Shown here: positions 8,117 to 11,773 of the stretch, in pieces
How positions within the stretch are numbered: position 1 is the stretch's first letter
How the letters are laid out: each line of letters starts with the position of its first letter
NCBI GenBank assembly: GCA_944388645.1
Contig: CALXJO010000023.1
Span: forward strand, 1 to 11,773
From: an uncultured Clostridia bacterium
GTDB lineage: Bacteria; Bacillota; Clostridia; TANB77; CAG-508
Reading direction: 5' to 3'
Length of the DNA stretch: 11,773 nucleotides
The notes under the pieces: model-generated
What the model was told of the DNA's origin: nothing
Seen by the model: only the letters and a program-made list of their open reading frames with translations
Databases searched by the model: none
Position numbers and translations under genes: made by a program

Positions 8117-8377
8117 TTATTTAAAGAAAGAATCCCCTAAAACATGTATTTCTAAAATCTCTACTTGCATGCTTTCTCTTAACTCTCCCCTTATAGCCAT
8201 TTTTTCGGGTTCTTTTTGATATAAATAATCTGCTAAATTGTCATATGCATATAAGGTTATTTCTGCTTTATTTAATAATTGTGCTTTAAATTTTGCAATT
8301 GCTTTTTCTTTTTTATTGATTATGAACTTATATTCTATATTACTGATTCTATTTACAAATAAAAAACATTCATTCAT
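8117..8377 (-). CDS. Small OB-fold/SSB-like protein (tentative)
   Basis: 86 residues starting MNECFLFVNRIS, with an AAAGGTG site about 8 nt before the ATG. The pattern of an N-terminal strand, then KAIAKFKAQL, EITLYAYDNLADYLYQ and MAIRGELRESMQVEILEIHVL follows the strand order of single-stranded DNA-binding OB folds: a carrier strand, then 'A-x-x-x-LA' before a 'G-x-L' strand. It is shorter than true SSB and lacks the C-terminal acidic tail, so it would be a minimal variant. It lies directly downstream of the retroelement's TR spacer; whether it belongs to that system or is a neighbour is undecided. The WG gene with its own promoter follows. Confidence 0.6.
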   Translation of the reverse strand: MNECFLFVNRISNIEYKFIINKKEKAIAKFKAQLLNKAEITLYAYDNLADYLYQKEPEKMAIRGELRESMQVEILEIHVLGDSFFK

Positions 8378-8397
8378 ACCTTTTCACCTTTATATAG

Positions 8398-8441
8398 TTT
8401 AAAATACATACTGTCGGAAGCCTACCGGTATGTATTTTAAA
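8398..8441 (-). terminator. 14-bp perfect hairpin ending the TR spacer RNA
   Basis: 8398-8411 pairs perfectly with 8428-8441, with a 16-nt loop that contains CTTCCG on the minus strand. It is the strongest inverted repeat here and marks the probable 3' end of the TR transcript. It has no classical T run after the stem, so it may be an RNA stability or protein-binding element rather than a simple terminator. Confidence 0.55.
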
Positions 8442-8540
8442 TCTTAATATTTACCTAATATGCGGAAGGAATAAACCTCTTTAATATCTAATATATCACG
8501 GGACTACTTCCGTAAAAATAGCCATCTGGAATAGTATTAG
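8398..8540 (-). ncRNA. DGR spacer region following the template repeat
   Basis: The ~143 nt after the TR contain no gene and several pairings: CGGAAG (minus, 8512-8507) can pair with CTTCCG (8468-8463) or with CTTCCG in the loop of the terminal hairpin (8420-8415). In the Bordetella phage DGR, a spacer of similar size after the TR binds the RT-Avd complex and supplies the cDNA priming site. Position and size suggest the same role here. A TATATT with TGA before it (8495-8490) could also serve as a weak promoter for the 86-residue gene. Confidence 0.5.
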
Positions 8541-8603
8541 AGTGTAGCCCTGCAACCTCAGGCTTAGCCCCCACGCTAAACCCTGCGGGTGGTTGAGTTG
8601 GCC
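8541..8603 (-). repeat. DGR template repeat (TR), apparently collapsed
   Basis: Two blocks match the variable repeat without gaps: 8567-8603 with 11314-11350 (37 nt, 5 differences) and 8541-8557 with 11219-11235 (17 nt, 1 difference). On the coding sense four of the six differences are at TR adenines (A to T three times, A to G once), the mark of DGR mutagenesis; the other two are C to G. Of 10 adenines in the blocks 4 are changed, against 2 of 44 other bases. Between the blocks the TR has 9 nt where the VR has 78. Read in the VR frame the TR holds TAG, TAA and TGA. Its place after the RT gene fits a TR, but a missing core makes it doubtful as a working template. Confidence 0.75.
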
Positions 8604-8617
8604 TTATGATTTATCCC

Positions 8618-8647
8618 TAATACATTACTTTGATTTTGAATGTATTA
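8618..8647 (-). ncRNA. Hairpin at the presumed 5' end of the TR RNA
   Basis: TAATACATT (8618-8626) pairs with AATGTATTA (8639-8647), 12-nt loop. The predicted transcription start of the TR promoter falls at about 8646, so the RNA would begin with this stem. Confidence 0.4.
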
Positions 8648-8652
8648 CTTTC

Positions 8653-8680
8653 ATAATATCATATTTATTTTTTCTTTCAA
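8653..8680 (-). promoter_or_regulatory. Candidate promoter of the TR RNA
   Basis: Minus-strand TTGAAA (8680-8675), 16-nt spacer, TATTAT (8658-8653) preceded by extended -10 TGA. It lies in the 110-nt gap between the RT stop codon and the TR and would give the TR its own short transcript of about 250 nt, ending at the hairpin at 8398. Confidence 0.5.
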
Positions 8681-8713
8681 GCTTTTTTATAATTTGTAAT
8701 ACAATTGTAATTT

Positions 8714-9724
8714 TTAGCCCATATAGAAAATTTTTTCTTCCAAGTTTCTCGTATTTGCATATTTCATATAGCCTAAATGTCCACAAATATACTTACCAGC
8801 TTCTTTACTAGAAATGTTTCCTTTTTTCACCTCTGATTGTAAAAATTTAATCTTTTTCTTTAATGCTTTTTTTCCTCTATCTCTTAATTTTATTCTATAT
8901 GCATTGATTTTGTATCCACAAAAATTTACTCCTTGCTTGCTCTTAAAAATTTGTGTTTTGCTGTTTAATTCTAAATCTAATTTATCTTTTAGAAAGACTT
9001 TTATCTTGTATAAAATTTCTTTTGCTTCTTTTTTGGTCTTTACAAATAAAACTGAATCATCCATATATCTAAAGTAATATTTCACTTTTAACTTTTGTTT
9101 TATATATTGATCTATTTCGTTTAAATATATATTTGCAAATATTTGTGATGTGTAGTTTCCAATTGGAATTCCTTTTGTACCAGAATTTGAATATACTATT
9201 TTTTCTAATAACCTCTCCAGCTTTTCTTCCTTTACTTTTTTCCTTAAAATGTTCATTAATATATCTTTATTTATGTTTTGAAAGTATTTTCTAATGTCCA
9301 TTTTTAATATGTAGTACTCGTTCCATATTTTTGTACAGTACTTCATTGCTTTTTGAACATCCATTGAAGCTTTATGCATTCCTCTTTTTTTTATACATGC
9401 ATATGACGTACTTATAAATTGATTCACGAAATATCTATTTAAAAAACTATCTACTATCCATCTATGTACTACTCTGTCTATGTATCTAGAAGCTTCTATT
9501 TTTCTTGGTTTTGGATATGTAATATAAAATATTCTGTATCCTCCATGCTTATATGTCCCGTTTTTTAATTCTTCATATAACCATTTTATATATTCTTCTT
9601 GTTTTAAATTAAATAAAATAACTTCTTTTTTATAATTTTTTCCTTTTCTTGAAAGGAGATGTGCCTTCATCAAATTATCATATGTTAAATATTTATCAAA
9701 TTCATTCCTTATTGTTCTTGCCAT
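8714..9724 (-). CDS. Diversity-generating retroelement reverse transcriptase
   Basis: 336 residues, typical of the compact DGR reverse transcriptases, with no maturase or endonuclease domain. Motif A is KMDIRKYFQNI (Asp143). The DGR-type motif IPIGNYTSQIFANIYLNEID starts at 186; its I/L-P-x-G-x-x-x-SQ form separates DGR enzymes from group II intron enzymes. Motif C is YMDD (220-223), followed by FCGYKIN (268-274). The enzyme copies the TR RNA into cDNA with errors at adenines, working with Avd, and the cDNA replaces the VR. The start overlaps the avd end by 23 nt, implying coupled translation: AGGAGG stands 14 nt before the ATG, inside avd, with a nearer AAAAGG at 3 nt. All catalytic residues are present, so the gene looks intact. 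Confidence 0.95.
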   Translation of the reverse strand: MARTIRNEFDKYLTYDNLMKAHLLSRKGKNYKKEVILFNLKQEEYIKWLYEELKNGTYKHGGYRIFYITYPKPRKIEASRYIDRVVHRWIVDSFLNRYFVNQFISTSYACIKKRGMHKASMDVQKAMKYCTKIWNEYYILKMDIRKYFQNINKDILMNILRKKVKEEKLERLLEKIVYSNSGTKGIPIGNYTSQIFANIYLNEIDQYIKQKLKVKYYFRYMDDSVLFVKTKKEAKEILYKIKVFLKDKLDLELNSKTQIFKSKQGVNFCGYKINAYRIKLRDRGKKALKKKIKFLQSEVKKGNISSKEAGKYICGHLGYMKYANTRNLEEKIFYMG

Positions 9725-10082
9725 AGCCTTTTGTAAGACCTCCTACTATCTTTCCTAATTCATATATTAAGGTCATCGAATAGTCGAATTTCTTTTTGTC
9801 TATCCATGCATTTTTATACATAATTCTTAAGAAAATTCTTTGAACATTAAGGTCTGCATCAATTTTATTTATTATTTCTAATCTTCCTGTTTCTATTTTA
9901 TTTAGATACATTATATTTTCTAACATTTTGTACATAGAATTTTTATATTCTGTTCCTATGCTAAATTTTTCTACTCTTGGAATTTTAAATATTACATCTA
10001 ACATGTATTCAATGTATCGTTCTGCTTTTGGTATTAGTGTTAGTTCATTCTCTTTTTTACTTAATTTTTCCAAGTTTATCAC
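9702..10082 (-). CDS. avd: Avd-like DGR accessory protein (bAvd/four-helix bundle)
   Basis: About 126 residues, largely helical and basic, directly ahead of and overlapping the RT gene. The heptad-like helices (PKAERYIEYMLDVIFKIP, then EYKNSMYKMLENIMYLNKI, then VQRIFLRIMYKNAWIDKKK, then YSMTLIYELGKIVGGLTKG) fit the Avd/23S rRNA intervening-protein bundle, a pentameric barrel that binds RT and TR RNA and is needed for mutagenic retrohoming. The open frame begins with GTG at 10082, but the GAAAGAG site overlaps that codon; a TTG at 10073 lies 8 nt from it and is the better start, giving 123 residues. A promoter with an extended -10 lies just upstream, so avd-RT can be expressed apart from the target gene. 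Confidence 0.85.
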   Translation of the reverse strand: MINLEKLSKKENELTLIPKAERYIEYMLDVIFKIPRVEKFSIGTEYKNSMYKMLENIMYLNKIETGRLEIINKIDADLNVQRIFLRIMYKNAWIDKKKFDYSMTLIYELGKIVGGLTKGYGKNNKE

Positions 10083-10106
10083 TCTTTCGACATTTAATTT
10101 AGTTTC

Positions 10107-10135
10107 ATACTATCACAATTATTTTTTCCATGCAA
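10107..10135 (-). promoter_or_regulatory. Probable sigma-A promoter of avd-RT
   Basis: Minus-strand TTGCAT (10135-10130), 17-nt spacer, TAGTAT (10112-10107) preceded by TGA (extended -10). The start point near 10100 gives a leader under 30 nt. Confidence 0.6.
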
Positions 10136-10251
10136 TAAAATATATTATTTGTAATAAAAATGTAATTATATTCCAGTTGTTTCTAAGGAATTTCTTTGAT
10201 TTATAAAGTTTTCCTTTGGTTAAAATTTTATATTTTCTGATTTTATTTTAA

Positions 10252-10296
10252 AAAAAGTGTTTCAGATAATTTTTTATAATTTCCGAAACACTTTTT
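10252..10296 (-). terminator. Rho-independent terminator after the MutS-like gene
   Basis: AAAAAGTGTTTC (10252-10263) pairs with GAAACACTTTTT (10285-10296), 12 bp, 21-nt loop. On the minus strand the stem ends in a run of seven T. It separates the target-MutS-like transcript from avd-RT. Apart from this, the avd promoter and the remnant at 10338-10469, I see nothing in 10083-10469. Confidence 0.85.
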
Positions 10297-10337
10297 AACT
10301 TTTCCAGATATATTGATAAAACAAATTTTTTTACTTT

Positions 10338-10469
10338 TCAAATGCTCTCAACATTTTCCTGTTTCTTTAAGTTCTTTAATGCATGTTTAACTTGACCTTC
10401 TGTTAATTCTAAATCAATCTGCTATGGATATTCAATTAATACATTTGAATTACCATTCAATGGGATATA
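10338..10469 (-). pseudogene. In-frame coding-like extension after the MutS-like stop codon
   Basis: Reading on in the same frame past the TAG at 10472-10470 gives 15 protein-like residues (YIPLNGNSNVLIEYP), a second TAG (10424-10422), then 27 residues (QIDLELTEGQVKHALKNLKK...) before TGA at 10340-10338. Codon choice resembles the neighbours, and the terminator follows within 41 nt. It looks like a broken C-terminal part of the MutS-like gene or of another small gene. Family unknown; the second part has a helix-turn-helix feel but no firm motif. Confidence 0.4.
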
Positions 10470-10865
10470 CTATTTTGCCATTCCTAATTTTTTTACTCTT
10501 TCTAATATGTCTTTTTCTGTTTCTTTTCTATTCTCACATTTTGAGCAACCTAAACATTTCTTTTCTTCTTCTACATTTTTTCCTTTGTATCTATATATTT
10601 CTTCTAAATTATTTTTTTCATTTTTTACGTATAATATGAATGAATAGCCTATTTTTTCTAATTTTTCTATATATTGTTCTACATTTTTTACTAAGAAACC
10701 AACCTTACAAAGTTCTGACTTCATGCATGTTAATTTTAAGCCTAACTCGTCATGCAATGTAAGTGCATCTTTTCCAATTGCTACGAAAAAGATTCCGTTT
10801 TTTACTAATATTATTGAGCCAGCATTTTCTTGTTGTAGTTTTTCCATTTCTTCGACCATTTTCAT
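10470..10865 (-). CDS. MutS domain I-like DGR accessory protein (MSL type)
   Basis: 131 residues. Residues ~12-82 follow the N-terminal mismatch-recognition domain of MutS: VKNGIFFVAIGKDALTLHDELGL corresponds to the 'GdFYElFgeDA...Lgi.lT' run, then CKVGFLVKNVEQYIEKLEKIGYSFILY to the 'GvP.h.l..Yi.kLv..Gy.V' run. The MutS clamp and ATPase domains are absent. The Phe-x-Glu mismatch wedge is not preserved (FFVAIG in place of DFYELFG). A C-terminal part adds Cys104, Cys107 and Cys110 (CLGCSKC), perhaps a metal site. MutS-like small proteins are among known DGR accessory genes; the role is unproven, perhaps in tolerating or guiding TR/VR heteroduplex. GAGGAG lies 8 nt before the ATG. It follows the target gene after a 340-nt gap and ends at a strong terminator after a coding-like remnant. 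Confidence 0.75.
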   Translation of the reverse strand: MKMVEEMEKLQQENAGSIILVKNGIFFVAIGKDALTLHDELGLKLTCMKSELCKVGFLVKNVEQYIEKLEKIGYSFILYVKNEKNNLEEIYRYKGKNVEEEKKCLGCSKCENRKETEKDILERVKKLGMAK

Positions 10866-10943
10866 AATTTTTTCTCCTCAAATTTTTCTTTCGCTTATTT
10901 TATTTATTATTTAACTTTTGTATTCTCTTTAATTTTAATTTTG

Positions 10944-10960
10944 GCCCGGCTTAGCCGGGC
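10944..10960. repeat. GC-rich hairpin A downstream of the variable protein
   Basis: GCCCGGC, loop TTA, GCCGGGC: a perfect 7-bp stem in an AT-rich gap. T-rich sequence follows on the plus strand only, so it is not a clear terminator for the minus-strand transcript. Confidence 0.6.
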
Positions 10961-11035
10961 TTTAGTTTTGGGTTTATACTAAATTTAAGTTTTTCTTTTC
11001 AGTTTTACTTTCTCTTTTTTTATTTTTATTCTTAA

Positions 11036-11052
11036 GCCCAGCAAAGCTGGGC
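11036..11052. repeat. GC-rich hairpin B, sister of hairpin A
   Basis: GCCCAGC, loop AAA, GCTGGGC. It has the same size and layout as hairpin A, with one base pair swapped (G-C for A-T) on both arms, a compensatory change. The rest of the 340-nt gap 10866-11205 holds AT-rich sequence and the GC-rich island next to the target gene; no convincing promoter for the MutS-like gene is seen. Confidence 0.6.
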
Positions 11053-11100
11053 TCGGGCTCTTCTCAAAATGCCTACGGGGTTTTTGTAACACTTTTCAGT

Positions 11101-11205
11101 ATTTATTTACGCCTATCGCTGGAACAAGTGCATCACCAGTCAAAACCATTTGGTGTCATGCTTCTGGCTCCACAGTCGCTGGTGCATTGCCATCAGGGCT
11201 CAGTG
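11101..11205. other. GC-rich island after the variable protein stop
   Basis: 53 of the 100 bases at 11111-11210 are G or C, in contrast to the AT-rich flank on its left. TCGCTGG occurs at 11116, 11176 and, inside the VR, at 11280. GCATCACC (11130-11137) can pair with GGTG-TC-ATGC (11152-11161). On the minus strand short coding-like stretches (SPDGNAPATVEPEA, MVLTGDALVPAIGVNKY) are interrupted by stops. No gene is assigned. Confidence 0.5.
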
Positions 11206-11773
11206 CTACTTAATGTAAAGTGCAGCCCTGCAACCGTAGTCGCCGTAGCTAGCGCCCGGACTGTAGTTGAAACGAAACCTCGCTGGATCGCCGCTACCAG
11301 TACCGTTGTATCTGCCCCCACGCAAAACCCTGCCGCTGGTAGAGTAGGCCTCCATGGTCCAGTCGTACACGTTACCTGCTAAGTCATAGATGTTGTTGGC
11401 TTTTGTATACTCCGTACTTCCTGTTGGGATTCTTGTACTACTATTTTCATTCTTTGTTGCTGTTACTCCACTGCTGTTTATATATTGAAATGTGGCATTT
11501 GAGTAATTTCCCCAACTTGTCGAGTCACTTATTACTTCTTCTTTACTCTTTCCTGTTGTTTCATCTTTTGCATTACACTCCATTAGCCACATCATTGTTC
11601 TGTCCCATTGGTTTCCCCATATCATTCCTGTTTCTATATTATTATTGTTATCACTTAATGTTTTACATTTTTCATACATTGAATACCATCTTTGACTTGC
11701 TATATTTGTATTTCCTTTTTGTACTACTGCTACTTCTTGGTTTAGGTCTCCTGTCTCATATCTTCCTATATAA
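11206..11773 (-). CDS. DGR variable protein, FGE-sulfatase/C-type lectin fold (N-terminus outside window)
   Basis: The minus frame is open from the window edge to TAG at 11208-11206, 188 codons; the real start lies beyond the window. Visible are YIGRYETGD at the edge, MIWGNQWDRTMMWL, GNVYDWTMEAY and RVLRGGRYNGTGSGDPARFR, ending YGCRAALYIK, the layout of formylglycine-generating-enzyme-like C-type lectin domains used as DGR targets. In these proteins the last ~45 residues carry the ligand-binding face that is diversified. Base use changes sharply: the N-terminal part is AT-rich like the neighbours, while the last ~150 nt are GC-rich, as VRs are. An ATG at 11679 is internal and not the start. 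What it binds is unknown; a surface receptor role is by analogy. Confidence 0.9.
   Translation of the reverse strand, partial: YIGRYETGDLNQEVAVVQKGNTNIASQRWYSMYEKCKTLSDNNNNIETGMIWGNQWDRTMMWLMECNAKDETTGKSKEEVISDSTSWGNYSNATFQYINSSGVTATKNENSSTRIPTGSTEYTKANNIYDLAGNVYDWTMEAYSTSGRVLRGGRYNGTGSGDPARFRFNYSPGASYGDYGCRAALYIK
11219..11350 (-). repeat. DGR variable repeat (VR) with its 3' recognition end
   Basis: The last part of the target gene. Both ends match the TR at 8541-8603; the 78-nt core (11236-11313) has no match there. The 3' block, 11219-11235, is GC-rich and nearly identical to the TR, as expected for the initiation-of-mutagenic-homing (IMH) site. The encoded core has many Tyr, Asn, Ser, Asp and Arg at probable display positions, consistent with former AAC-type template codons. 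Confidence 0.8.

Noticed and set aside
8714..9724. Group II intron or retron reverse transcriptase
   Set aside because: The protein is too short for an intron maturase, no intron RNA or msr/msd is seen, and the IPxGxxxSQ motif with Avd, VR and TR marks a DGR.
10338..10472. Genome-wide reassignment of TAG
   Set aside because: exoA and the target gene end in TAG at sensible places, so TAG is a normal stop here.
10424..10639. Plus-strand open frame rich in Leu, Phe and Ile, looking like a small membrane protein
   Set aside because: It is the antisense of the AT-rich MutS-like gene; hydrophobic composition is the usual shadow of Lys/Glu/Asn-rich coding.
11128..11382. 84-residue plus-strand open frame across the VR and GC-rich island
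   Set aside because: It overlaps the target gene antisense, has no plausible ribosome site, and its length follows from the GC-rich composition of the VR.

Overview
The window is AT-rich bacterial DNA. Gene content points to a low-GC Firmicute of the Clostridia type, probably an uncultured or gut relative: a YabE/SleB-like wall hydrolase with a G5 domain, LemA, TatD, AcpS and an AI-2E permease. The promoters are classical sigma-A type with extended -10 elements, and many genes have AGGAGG ribosome sites. The species cannot be named from sequence alone. Every gene except lemA lies on the minus strand.

Left part (1-6500). Housekeeping genes: an AI-2E family permease (TTG start, C-terminus cut by the window edge) translationally close behind exonuclease III; a secreted or anchored DUF348-G5-SleB-like hydrolase with a consensus promoter and a strong terminator; lemA alone on the plus strand; then acpS-tatD. 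Upstream of acpS is a tandem array of about four 36-bp units related to a single element before exoA. Before that array is a gene for an unrecognised protein with a C-terminal membrane anchor.

Middle part (6500-8400). A WG-repeat protein with an N-terminal membrane anchor forms a likely operon with the unrecognised tail-anchored protein. Upstream of it is a small 86-residue protein that looks like a minimal OB-fold/SSB-like protein.

Right part (8398-11773). This is a diversity-generating retroelement (DGR), the accessory system of the window. In transcription order it has: a formylglycine-generating-enzyme-like (C-type-lectin fold) variable protein whose last ~45 codons are the GC-rich variable repeat (VR); a MutS-domain-I-like accessory protein; an Avd-like helical-bundle protein; a DGR reverse transcriptase with IPIGNYTSQ and YMDD; and, after the RT, the template repeat (TR). 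The TR appears to have its own promoter and is followed by a structured, ~143-nt spacer ending in a 14-bp hairpin. RT and Avd would copy TR RNA with adenine-specific errors and install the cDNA into the VR, varying the displayed ligand-binding face.

The most striking point is that the only TR visible is collapsed. Its two ends match the two ends of the VR over 54 nt, with 4 of 6 differences at TR adenines. The 78-nt VR core is represented by only 9 nt, and the TR contains stop codons in the VR frame. Either the TR decayed recently, the assembly collapsed it, or the working TR is elsewhere.
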